Positions 51,051 through 62,030 of a DNA stretch of 64,000 bases are shown in pieces. Made by a program: the position numbers and the translations under genes. Within the stretch, counting starts at the first letter, position 1, and the number at the start of each line of letters is the position of its first letter. Source of the stretch: Ooceraea biroi (taxonomy: Eukaryota; Arthropoda; Insecta; Hymenoptera; Formicidae); the NCBI RefSeq assembly GCF_003672135.1, contig NC_039506.1:22662497-22726496 (forward strand), read 5' to 3'. The notes under the pieces are model-generated. The model saw only the letters and a list, made by a program, of their open reading frames with translations, did no database searches and was not told the origin of the DNA.

Positions 51051-53333
51051 TTAGAAGCACCAAAAAACGGTGCGAATGTATGTTACATCCCACTACAATT
51101 GTGAATATTGCAATAACAACTTGCAAAATGCTGCTGATATTTATATCACAAATGTTTTAAGTCTTATCTGTTAAATTATTTTTTCCCATAAAAAAGCGAC
51201 ACTATAAACATAAGACTGCAATATTTATAGGGCAAGTTTCGCCACTACTCAGTCTTTGCTCGCGACGCAACGCGAATACAAATAAGCCCCATAATTCGGA
51301 TTAAGGGAATACTTCGGCCTGCTTTTGATTCCAGCGGATAATAACGCAAACGACGGTAAATCAAGATGATCAATGTCATTCGCGGTGCATGCGAGGATTC
51401 CGGGATAGTAGGATGGAGGGTGGCGAATCCTCTAAGGAACGTAGGAGAAAGGAAGGGAAGCAGTGGTGGGTGTGGAGAGCTGAGACAGAGAAGGCTAGCT
51501 ATTACTATCAATTTGCATGCCTCCGGTCACTCGGCCTGCCTTTATCGTCCTTTCATCTTGACGATACCGGGGGCTTATTTCCGCCCATATATTTCTCAGC
51601 CCCAATAAGAGATCCCCGCAAGTCTCCTCTCGTCTTCCTCTATTCCCCTTGAGGACACTCTCAAGGAACTTGGTGCGCGCGCGCCGCGTGCCAGGGCGAG
51701 AAATTTTAGTTCGAATACGTTCCCATGTGTTGGCGTCGACGATTCTAGCAAAATCATGTCTCAAGGTACGAGCTACGAAATATTAATATATATATATATA
51801 TGAAAATACATAAATATATTTAAAAAGTAGCTCTCGAGATGAAAATATAAAATATTAAAATTGAATATCTAGTTCGCTCTTTAAAATATTTAGATATTAT
51901 GACATAAAAAAATAATTAATAATAGGTAATAACAAATAATGTATTGTATATAAATTAATTTCAAATAAAAATTCTAACTTTTTATCAATTATTAAATGTG
52001 CGTCAACATAAGTGAGTACAAAATATGTTTAAACCGATCTTTTGCGCATTTAGTTTAAAAATCAAGCTTACATATATATTGTATTATACTACTGTATTAT
52101 ACTATTGTATATTGTACTACTGTAATCCGTTCAATAAACTTTGGGCTGGTTAGTATACGAGTGTCTGACATGACTTGCCTTTTTTTCCTATTTGCATCCA
52201 AAAGCACTTCCTCTTCCTCTCAGGAATTGCAAAATCATCACTTGATAGGATAGCGAGAATTCCTCACCAAAAGACGAAACGAGGCAACGTCGAATCGTTA
52301 GAAAACTTATGCAGCGCATCTCTTCTTTTTGAGTACCACTATGCGAGGAGCAGCATGAAAAGGATTCTCGACGAACTGTGGCCGCTTCCCTCGCAGTCAA
52401 AGGCTTCGACGCAAGAAGAAAGTTGGCCGTCTGAAAAACAGCCAGGTAGGAGGAACCACTCGACCCAAAAAGCATTCAACGAGAGGCCGTCGGCGAAATA
52501 TGAGCGCGTCCAGCGCGAATATGACGGAAATCGGATGTATGCGTTTCTCTCGCTATGACGGACCGCCAACGCGAACTTTGCGAGCCCCTTTCCTCTCGAC
52601 CGCCGTGGAAAAATGCTACATGCGGTACTTGAAGCCCGCAAAATACATGGAAATTCACGAACAATTTTCCATAAACGTAAATCATGTTTTCGAACATGGT
52701 CTCGATTTCACAAAATTCCCGAACTCAATGAAGATCCGATCGATATATTATCCGCTTTCGGTCGGTCGCAGTTTCAAGTACCTCAGCTAACTTAGGAAGT
52801 TAGAGGAAGCGAACCAACTAACTTGAACCACCGTATAGTTATGCGATTGATATTGCATGCTGGTAACACGATAATATCGCTCGATTATTAGAGGAAAATT
52901 TTGATTGCAATCGATTTTCTCTATTCTGCCACGCGAGGACTGTATATAGGTATAGTTTAACGTATTATCAAGAACACCGTCTCTCGATCAATCATCTCAT
53001 TATCCGTCAACATACTTTTGGTGAGTAATCCGAAAATCGCCACGGTTAGATCAGAACTTTTTTTATTAAATTTCTGGCACTTTATACTTAGCGTCTAACC
53101 ATCATTACACTCGTCTATTCGCTTGTGACGGAAATGTCTGGGCCGAATAGCGGGAATCATTCAAATTGTATTTATGAATTCTAAAGTTTTTCCGGCAAAC
53201 CACAGCACGGTCGGATGTAGGAAACTTTAAATAAAATTCATTTGGGAGATTCGTGATCCGACATTACCATAAATTTGCAAGCTACCGGGTGCGGACTTGA
53301 AATTTATTTCAACTTCAACTACCAGGACATTTC

Positions 53334-53391
53334 TGAGAGAGAAAGAGAGAGGGAGAGAGGAAGAGAGAGAGAGCAAGAAAGAAAGGGAGAA
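53334..53391 (+). repeat. (GA)n purine-rich simple repeat
   Basis: An imperfect GA/GGA run of about 58 bases, one of the few purine-rich runs on this strand; most similar tracts here are CT on the plus strand. Confidence 0.88.
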
Positions 53392-55607
53392 AATCTCAGA
53401 ATTCTATGCTGAATACACTTCTCGAGTTCTTTGCTATTATAATGGTACCTGTAAATTGCGACGATTATAATGAGGACATTGGTGATACCTCGTGATATTT
53501 TTTACCGATTTTTATTATTCGCATATTAAACAACCGATAAAACTGTAGACAGAGATTTTTTTATGACCCGACTTGCCATGTACGCGAGTTTCAATATTTA
53601 AAGGATAAACATGTAAACTATTAATAACGTCACATGTTGATATATTGATATAATAAATGAATACATTTACCGCTTTCAATAATGCATGCGTGAAACAATG
53701 TACACAAATTTAATCAACTGACGATCATTTTTAATAGCCAATTATAGTTCTATTCATTATTATTATTATTATTCAAATTCTGCATTATATTATTTTGCCT
53801 GCAGCAGCTGCAAATTGATTTACTTTGTTGCGCTCCCGTTATTTTGCGCGACTCGCGCTTCCAGTTTGCAAAATAATGGAAAGCATTGCCCGTTAAGTTT
53901 ACACCATGTCCCTTCACCGTACGCCAAAGAGTGGAATCTTCCCGGAGCGTATTATCGTGCCACATACACACACCCTCTCCCTCTTCTCTCTCATCGTTAT
54001 CCTTACGAGTCGCCTGATATACACGCAGCCCCAGCGGTGTCCTCCCGGTGCATTAACCCCCGGCGGCGGTGCCCTCCCCGGTACCAATTGTCTCCCTCAT
54101 AAATTACCGAGGATCGTCGCCGAATTCCAGCCGGAATTCGTAGTCGTCGTACTTGGGCGCACGTGTGCGTGTACTTGAGCGCGAAAATACGAGGCGACGG
54201 CCCGCACGGCGGCCTGCACGTGCATGAATTTACAAGGATGGGAGGAGGGCACGTAGGGACACGGGATGACGACAAACACGCAATACACGCGACATCGACG
54301 GCTCGCGTCGCCGGTCCGGTGCGTCGTGGGACGGTGCGTGCCCTTCCCGGATGCGTCGCGACGCCGGGAGCCCTTCGTTAAAGACCGTTCCGCGCCAAAA
54401 AGGAGAATGCTTCGCGCCTCTCGACCGCTGTTCGTCTTCTCGTAACGTGGCGAACGGTTTCCCCCTAAGGAAACGACGAAGGGCACCGGGCAAAGGAAAA
54501 CGCGGAGGACGACCGCGGAACGAGGGAGGAGTAACTTAGGGTATAATATCCTTGCACCAGCAAAACGGTCGTCCTTGGCGATATTACAACCGCAATGCGT
54601 ACCGCTCTTCCTGCAGCACATGCGCGCGACGGTGTCGTGCTATGCATCCGGCCTACGGCCGAAGGAGACGGGGATGGTGAAGTGGACGGTGAGTACGAAA
54701 TGTAGAGGAGGAAGAGGCGAAACAGGGGAGAATCGAGGATACAGACAGCAACGAGAAGAGAGGGATGAAGCGGAATGGCGGGATTAAACGAGGTGGCGGA
54801 CGGGTAAAGTGGCGAGCGAATCTTGTGCGATTGCCAGCGTAGAGCTAGCACGCGGACTGGATGTTAAACGACAAATTGGGTCCAGAAAGAAGGGGTTGGA
54901 AATTCGATCGAGGCCGATTAGGTGGATGTTGCGAGAAAAATGTTTGGAATTTACTCTGTATAAGCTCATTACTTATTATCACTTAACATGGCGTAAACGA
55001 TGTTACTCCCATTGAAAACGTTATGAGATTGCGGAATGTCTACAGCAGGAAATATCGAATTTGCGTACACAATCGTCGACGTAATGTCTGAATTCATGGC
55101 GATATCCTGGTGGGCGAATATTCCGCGCAAGTGACTTCTATCAGACAACGCTTCGCTGCAATTAATTTCCTCAGCCAAGGCTTATGCCTATTTGCCTTCT
55201 TAACGATGTTTGCTTCTCTTCCTTCTCTTCTACCCGCGGTATCCTCATTCTTTTCTCCCAGGACACCGTTCTGGTGCATTACGAACACAGATATTCGAAT
55301 GTGAGGCTCGCGCGGTATTAAAGTACTAAGATACTAGCTGGCTCGTGCACGTGCTCTTGCACGCTCATAGTAGGTAAGAAACCGAAGTTACAGCTATGCT
55401 GGTCCAACGACAGCAACAGCAACCAATGGACGGCTACGGTTGTGCAGTGGTCCAAACGGATCGCAGGGTTGGCGGGTAACTATACGCGGGGGCTTCCAAT
55501 TAACCCCCGCATTTAGACAGTTTGAGCACAATAACATAGCCCGAGGGTTCCTTGCACCGGCGAACGGAGCGACTAGCGGAAGAGTAAGTTGCTGCGGGAG
55601 AAGGAGA

Positions 55608-55610
<3 letters not shown>

Positions 55611-55660
<50 letters not shown>
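55611..55660 (+). repeat. (CT)25 dinucleotide microsatellite
   Basis: Twenty-five uninterrupted CT units, the longest perfect dinucleotide repeat in the window. Likely length-polymorphic. It inserts a Leu-Ser run in a 158-codon frame that I otherwise reject. Confidence 0.97.
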
Positions 55661-55662
<2 letters not shown>

Positions 55663-56285
55663 CGCACCCTTTCCTTCTTAATGTAGCTGCATTAATTAAC
55701 CGTCGAAGAAAGGCACTCCGAAATATTTCTCCACTACTCAGACTCGGGAGCAGAGGACCCTCGGCGATCTTGGGATATTTGGTAGCGAATTTCCCGCGCC
55801 TCCATCTCGAAAAGAACTCGGGCGAATCCGCCGTGAATTATTGCCTCGACATAGCCGAGACGTTATTAAATAAGGCGAGAAAGACTTTTAATACGTCGAT
55901 TGTCCGATCACCATGATATTCGGTGATGCTAACATGAATTATATAATTCATATCTCATTTGTGATGCGAAATCGTTGTTTTGTTACAAGCAAAAGTACAG
56001 AGGCATATATGGAAAAATACAAATTGTCTACGTATTAACATTCTTAAATTAAATGAAACATTAGATGAGCGAATAAATTAAATTATAAAGCATCTTTTCA
56101 TGCTATACTTTTTGTGCGTGTGTTGTATGTGAGAAAATTTCCAAATTGATTGAATCTGCAGTAACACTTTAATCCTCGTCTAGCTCGATCGCGCCGATAG
56201 CACGTCGTTGTGACGTTTTAAGGGGCTTCGTGTCTCTCGTTTTCACTCACCGGCGTCGTTCTTCCGGACTATCTCTTTCGTCCTC

Positions 56286-56341
56286 TGTCTCTCTCTCTCT
56301 CTATCTTCCTATCTCTATCTTCCTATCTCTATCTCTATCTC
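56286..56341 (+). repeat. (CTATCT)n / (CT)n simple repeat
   Basis: CT units followed by CTATCT and CTTCCTAT repeats, a compound microsatellite of about 55 bases. Confidence 0.88.
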
Positions 56342-59115
56342 GATTTCTTCCGGAACACATCTCTACTCTCGAAACCCCCGCCGGCAGTTCGTCCTAACGT
56401 TCCCTCGGGTAAAGACAGCCGCGACCCTTGCCTCCTACGGGTCTTCGAGCCGCCATAAATGGTTTCATTCTCGACTCTACATCCCGATATAAAAATCTCT
56501 CCCTTGGATACTTGCCAGCGTGTTGGAGAAGAACGGAGAAAGTAGAGCAACAGTGCACGACGAACGAAACGAAAGGAATCAGAAAAATGCAGGCATCTCC
56601 GGGGAAATTAACGTAATGAGGCAGTTCGATTCTTCGCGCAGCGGTAAAAAAGAGGCCATGAGTGGGACGAAGGACGAAGGGAGGAAGTCTGGCCTGAGAA
56701 TGCTATCGTCTTCCGCAGTCGTTCGCCATCGCGAAGTTATTGGTTTCTTCGAGATGCTTACTTCCGTAATTCACCAAGATCGTCCGATGAGAGGCCGAGT
56801 GTCTCGTTAAAATTAGAGTGGATCTTCCATGGTAAGATTTTGCATTGATTACGGCGCAGGAACTCGGTATCGATTTTTTATCGCTGCGACCGATTCTTTT
56901 CAACGATAACAGATGCATCGGTCTTCTCCTCGAGGGATGATTAATTTTCGTTAATAAGTATTAGAAAGGGATTCAGTCATATCGATTTCTTACGTTAATA
57001 TTCTATTGAAACGATATTCTATAATGAAAAACTCGATTATCATTGAAATTATGAGATGCAGAGTAGTCTGCAATTAATTCTGCGATTATTGCTAGACTAT
57101 CAATTATAAAACTTACATTGTTCTATGTCATTTTAACGACTAGATAGTATTAGTATCTCCGCCATTATATCATTTCAACCAATTAATAATACAAAATACA
57201 ATAATACAAAAACAGAAATTAATAGCACTGCCCGAAATAAGAGAAGAAAGCTTTAACATTTGGGGTTACAGTCGACACAAAAGACAGTCGCGTTTGATAA
57301 TTGGAACTATTACGGTAATTCGTAGCGAACGAATTAATCGAATTAAACGAATGTTTAATATAATTACCAAATAGACTTTGGTCAATGTACAAGTTACAGA
57401 CCAAAGTTGCTTTAACTCCGAAGGGAAAACTTTCATTCGTCGATCGGGCATTCACGAAAGTTGTTGAGCGGAGATCGCGCATTCAATGAGAAAACTTATT
57501 TGCGAGCTAACGAAAGGTATTGCCTTTTCTTCATCGACCTCGTCCAAATCGAACGATTAAAAAAACTGTTACCAAAATTACGATGCCCACATCGTTACTT
57601 GATTCATCCTCGATTTTCTATTCCATTCAATATCTATGTACCTTAAGGCTCACAATGCAAGGTTTATCCACAATTACATTCAATTATATATGACTAGAGA
57701 GGCATGCGATCTCTCATTTTTCACCAGTGCCTATTATGAAGAATCCCTTCTAAACGCTTTTTCATTTCCCCGACGGACAATGCTCATTTTCGCGTATAAT
57801 AACAGCCCAGCAAGTCTCCGCGTTGCGCGCAAGAGAAAGATAAATGCAAGTTAATAAAACGTCTCAACTACATTAGATACATATCCCCCCGGTCCCTCCG
57901 GTTTCATCCGCCCGATCTGTCCCTTTTTTTCTCACTCCCTTCTTCCTTTTCTCTCGCTTCTCTTTGTCCTTTTCCCATGGCCCAGCCCTTTGCCAGGGCC
58001 GCCATTGCAGTTCAATTGTCCGCGAGAGGCGGGAGAAAGATTCTATTAAAAGTTGACGACACACCCCCACCGGAGAGGACGACAACGACGGATCCGGACT
58101 TGCGAGTTTTAATGCACTCGTTATAATCGGCCCTCTTACCGCGAAATGCCTAGCAAGCGCGCCTTCGTTCGTTACCCTTCAGCATTCTATCCTCCTCCGC
58201 CTTCTCTCCACCAACCTCTTTCACCTTCATCCCCCTCGGTAAGTTTGTCCCGTTCATCCCGCACTTGCCGCGCCTTCTCGCGAGCGTCCTCGTAAATTGG
58301 GAAAATAATTTGCTGTTTTAAGAAGCGACTCGTCTCCTCTCCGCCCCCGAGCGTCCGCTCTCACCCCCCATCGTCCCTGCGCCCCGTCCTCCTCACGGCT
58401 AAACGCGAATCTTCCTTTTTAAGTACGGCAGCCTCACGACGCCGGACATTCGCCTCTTTTTCGTCGCGAAGCGTTTGACGCCGCCCGTCGTCGACGTCGT
58501 TCTCGTCGCACCGCTTTTAGCGTAAGGCGTCATTTTCATCGCGTCCCGTCGGATAACTAATTTTCATAATCTTCGACCGCGCGAGAAAGTCGCTTGGCAG
58601 AAAGACCCGCGCGATGGACGGCTCGTCTTTTTATCCGAGTTCTTAAAGTTTAATTAAATTTTAATTTATCAATATCTCCGTCTACACAGCCGCCCTTCCG
58701 CACCTTGAGCGAGAAAGGATGGATTTATTTCTAATACTAACGGAATTGTGTCTCTACACACATTTACGCCAGTGTGTTAATACTGTGCATTTATTTGAAT
58801 ATTGTTACTTTGAGGCTCACATAAATCGATCACAGGAAAATCAATTTGATCAGATTGATTTCTTCATTTTTAAATTATCCGACAGCTAGGTTTCTCTATT
58901 CCATACCTTGACTTTGTTCTCTGAAAAGAATTTTTCTTGTCCCGGATACACCTGTACAATCTTTTATAGAAGAACATCTGTTTTATTGCCAAATCGATTT
59001 TAAGTTGTAAAATATAATATATACATATGCATATACTTTAAGCGTTAAGCATAAATTGAGTAATCAGTAAATCATGTTTTAACATATATTCGTCCTATTT
59101 TTTGGGTTTTAATAT

Positions 59116-59179
59116 ATAATATGGATTGTAACATATATTAAAAACATCACAAAACGAGACAAATACAATCCAATAATAT
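59116..59179 (+). repeat. Short palindromic dispersed repeat, copy A
   Basis: A 64-bp inverted repeat. The left arm has ATGGATTGTAACATATATT (59121-59139) and the right arm AAATACAATCCAATAATAT (59161-59179), with an A-rich spacer. It shares the arm core and spacer type with copies at 5557-5636 and 50969-51050. Upstream sequence from about 59081 (ACATATATTCG...TTTTTTGGG) also matches the flank of copy B, so the repeat family may be longer than the palindrome. Confidence 0.6.
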
Positions 59180-61059
59180 GTTAACATTGACTAAGAAAAA
59201 TAATCTAAATTTGATTAATTGGATCAGTAAATACATTTTTTCGGAAATGTATGTATCAAATGCTTGCTTTTACATGATTCGACGTAATGCAGATCTGGCG
59301 CTTTTCAACACAAAATGGCGAATACTCGCTAATTGAAAAGCTTATCCATATCTGATCGCGTATCTGCTGAATTACGACGCCGTAAAAAAGTAGCGAATGA
59401 ATTTTCAACTCGCGCGGGAATCCCGGAATCAAACGAGAAGGGGCGCTCGATGGCAAGCCGGTGCAAGAAGGGAGCGGGGAAACGGCGGTGAGTCAGCTTA
59501 ATAATACAATCTTAGCATCATTAGCCGCGGTAATGGTGTGAACTTTTAATTAGTTGTGCAGTTTCATTCGGAAACACTTGCCCGAGCAGCGAATCCATTG
59601 TGTTTTTATTCATGACCCGTGAGATAGGCAACGCAGTCCTATCTTCTCTCCTAAACCGTACTCGAACCACTTCCACCCTGCGTTACCCAGAAGCCCTCCG
59701 GCGCACAGGGTGGGCAGGAAACTTTAACTTTCTTCTGGCCCCCCTATTCGGCCGGAGAATCCCCAGAAAGAGATGTTATGTATTTGTCCATTAACGCCCG
59801 TGCAGACCCTCCGACAATCCACTGGATATCTTGACGAGTTAATCCAAAAGAAAGACCTGTTTGGAATACATGGCAGATTAAAGGACTTCAAGGGAATCTC
59901 GTGTTACTACGCGCGTGTGCCTGAGTAATAATACAAGTAGATAAAATACGTATGATTGCGTTGTTATAGATAAGTTTGCAAAAAGGACTTGGATGTTCTA
60001 TAATATTTAAGAAGATAATAAACAAGCTTTTCTTAATAGATGACAATTTTTTGAAAGACTACGAAAATTTAAAAAATATTTAAGATAACATTAAGCTAAC
60101 ACGCAATTCTTTTTACAATGTTGAGAGAAAGATTTATTCTAACATTTATCTTATCTATTGTGCATAACGATATGAGCGCAATTTTATTATTGAATACTAA
60201 AAATATTACTTTTTCACATAAAACTGCTTATATCGCAAAAAAGTCGCAAAAAATAAAATGAGAAGTAAAATAAAAAAACAATTTTACTTTATCTTTCACC
60301 ATTTACGTTGCAGAGATGATATCTATAAGCTGTAATTTCTATTGCTAGGGTATTAACGCTTTAACGGCAATCGTTCGGTAAGCCAAATACGCGTAAATAT
60401 TCCCGCATTTGCGATGAAAAGAGTCGCACGCTTCAACGTGCTCATCGGCAGCGATCGGTCAGAACGGGCAGACGTACCTTTCGTAGATAATGGTAAAGGT
60501 CCTTAAAAGGATTCGGTTTACTAATCCCTTCACGATCCGCCTATAAACTCAAACACTCTTTGCCTCAAACCACCGCGGGTCATTCAATAGAACCGCCGCC
60601 GGTATAAAACGGATTTGGATGGCTTTAATTACTCAGCTCTCGACCAGCGATGTAAATGACGGCCATTAAATCGCTTAGCTCGATGTTTACCTCGAAACCG
60701 CTAAAATGCGGCCGATTGCGCCGGGGAGAAACGATTGTAGCCGCTAGTTGAACGAGCATTTTTATGCCGCGAGTATTCCACCGATTCCGCGTCGATGATC
60801 GCGTGCATCTGGATCAAGTGCCTTGCCTCACGCAATACATGTACGCTACGGAGATCAATCTTTTGGAACCTGCCAACTAAATTAGACTCGATCACGTTAC
60901 TAAAAGTGTTGCAGAAATTTTAAATAATTAAAGTAACGTAACGATGACAGTATAAATTAAAATGATGAATCCTTCTATTCTAAAAAAGGCGTGTTAACTT
61001 AGTGAAGTTCTTTTTTATCGAATATTGAGGCCTCTTTTCCGCGATGTTGATTGGTTCTC
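59180..61059. other. Gene-free stretch, no supported gene
   Basis: No gene is supported; no frame exceeds 66 codons. 59930-60320 is strongly AT-rich. A TATAAAA at 60603-60609 lies 32 bases ahead of a TCAG at 60633-60636, the spacing of a TATA box and initiator, but no reading frame of note follows. Confidence 0.55.
60603..60636 (+). promoter_or_regulatory. Candidate TATA box and initiator pair
   Basis: TATAAAAC starts at 60603 and ACTCAGCT places a TCAG initiator with its A at 60635. The 32-base spacing is right for an arthropod core promoter (TATA at about -31, TCAG at +1). No downstream gene model supports it, and such pairs arise by chance in 64 kb, so this is only a candidate. Confidence 0.2.
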
Positions 61060-61362
61060 TCGCTTGGCTCGAACTTCATGTGGCTTGAACTTCGTGTTGC
61101 GAATGTCAAAGTGGCTGTCAGTGTGGTTATATTGACAATTTTATTTATTATATTTTTTTTTATTGTTTTTTTTATTTTATTTATAGCGCGCGTAGCGCGC
61201 GCCTGTGTACGAATGTCAGAATGTCATAGTGGCTGTCAGTGCGGTTATATTAATTTATTATTTCTTAGGAACGTGAAAACGGCAGCTGTCAATTCTGTCA
61301 AATTTGTATTGGTAAAACATGATGAAATAAATAACACCTTTAACGCCTTTTTTAGAATACGG
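61060..61362 (+). repeat. Diverged duplication and GCGCGC block beside the minisatellite
   Basis: CGAATGTCAAAGTGGCTGTCA (61100-61120 region) recurs near 61211-61240 as CGAATGTCAGAATGTCATAGTGGCTGTCA, both followed by GTGYGGTTATATT. Between the copies are a T-rich run and a GCGCGCGTAGCGCGCGC hairpin at about 61186-61202. A 119-codon frame (61051-61410) here is a low-complexity Ile/Phe run caused by the T-rich part. It may be one arm of an unrecognised repeat unit that includes the minisatellite. Confidence 0.5.
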
Positions 61363-61850
61363 CTACGGGTTAGAAGTTTTTCATTTCCGAGTTTACGGTA
61401 TTTTCAATAGCAGAGAACTCTAGACAATATAAAAAATAATGATTTCAACAACTCAGAACTTCTCGGAAAAGAAAAATTTTCTACGGGCTAGAACTTTTTC
61501 ATTTCCGTTTCTGAGTTTACGGTATTTTCAATAGCAGAGAACTCTAGGCAATATAAAAAATAATAATTTCAACAACTCAGAACTGCTCGGAAAAAGAAAA
61601 AATTTCTAAGGGTAGAACTTTTTCATTTCCGAGTTTACGGTATTTTCAATAGCAGAGAACTCTAGGCAATATAAAAAATAATGATATCATCAACTCAGAA
61701 CTCCTCTGAGAAGACAAAAATTTTTAACTCGAGAACTTTTTCATTTCTGAATTTACGGTATTTTCAATAGCAGAGAACTCTAGGCAATATGCCAATTAAT
61801 AATATAAACATTTCAGAACTCCTCGGAAAAAGAAAAAAATTTTTAATAAA
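61363..61850 (+). repeat. Minisatellite, four copies of a unit of about 120 bp
   Basis: Four head-to-tail copies start near 61363, 61481, 61606 and 61725. Each contains TTTTTCATTTC, then TTTACGGTATTTTCAATAG, CAGAGAACTCTAG, CAATAT, AACTCAGAACT or a variant, and an A-rich tail. Copy 2 carries a small internal duplication; copy 4 is the most diverged after CAATAT. CAGAGAACTCTAG includes the near-palindrome AGAGAACTCT. No coding frame crosses the array. It could be a local satellite or the tandem repeat region of a transposon. Confidence 0.92.
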
Positions 61851-61889
61851 TAATAGAATGTTATTATTCGAAACCATTATTAACAGTGA

Positions 61890-61932
61890 AAAATAAAATA
61901 GCGCGCGCATAACGTGCGCCTGTGTTGTACTA
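61890..61932 (+). repeat. GCGCGC-rich block flanking the minisatellite on the right
   Basis: ATAGCGCGCGCATAACGTGCGCCTGTG resembles the block ATAGCGCGCGTAGCGCGCGCCTGTG at about 61183-61207, in the same orientation. The two therefore bracket the minisatellite as imperfect direct repeats about 700 bases apart. Confidence 0.6.
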
Positions 61933-61961
61933 GTATCTTAAAAAGAAAATGAAGAAAAAGC

Positions 61962-61963
<2 letters not shown>

Positions 61964-61998
<35 letters not shown>

Positions 61999-62030
61999 GC
62001 GTGTGCGTGTGTGTTGTGTGCGTGCGCGTA
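61964..62030 (+). repeat. (GT)n microsatellite with CGTGTG variants
   Basis: About 16 GT units followed by GCGTGTGCGTGTGCGTGTG variants. The alternating purine-pyrimidine sequence could adopt Z-DNA, but there is no evidence of a role. Confidence 0.93.

Larger units (their letters stand above)
51051..59115. other. Gene-free stretch, no supported gene
   Basis: No gene is supported. Frames reach 174 codons (54097-54621, -) and 158 codons (55440-55916, +); the first lies in CpG-rich DNA with several competing frames, the second runs through a (CT)n microsatellite. No domain is recognisable in either. AT-rich parts (51780-52130, 53500-53760, 55920-56110, 56930-57210, 58780-59110) alternate with GC-rich ones (54000-54800, 58050-58640). 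Purine-rich or pyrimidine-rich repeats are listed separately. Confidence 0.6.

Noticed and set aside
54097..54621. A 174-codon open frame (-)
   Set aside because: It lies in CpG-rich sequence where stop codons are rare by composition; no family match is visible.
61051..61410. A 119-codon frame with a strongly hydrophobic segment, resembling a membrane protein
   Set aside because: The hydrophobic run is produced by a T-rich tract and the frame enters the minisatellite.
61363..61850. The regularly spaced repeats considered as a CRISPR array
   Set aside because: Units are about 120 bp head-to-tail without unique spacers, and the DNA is eukaryotic.
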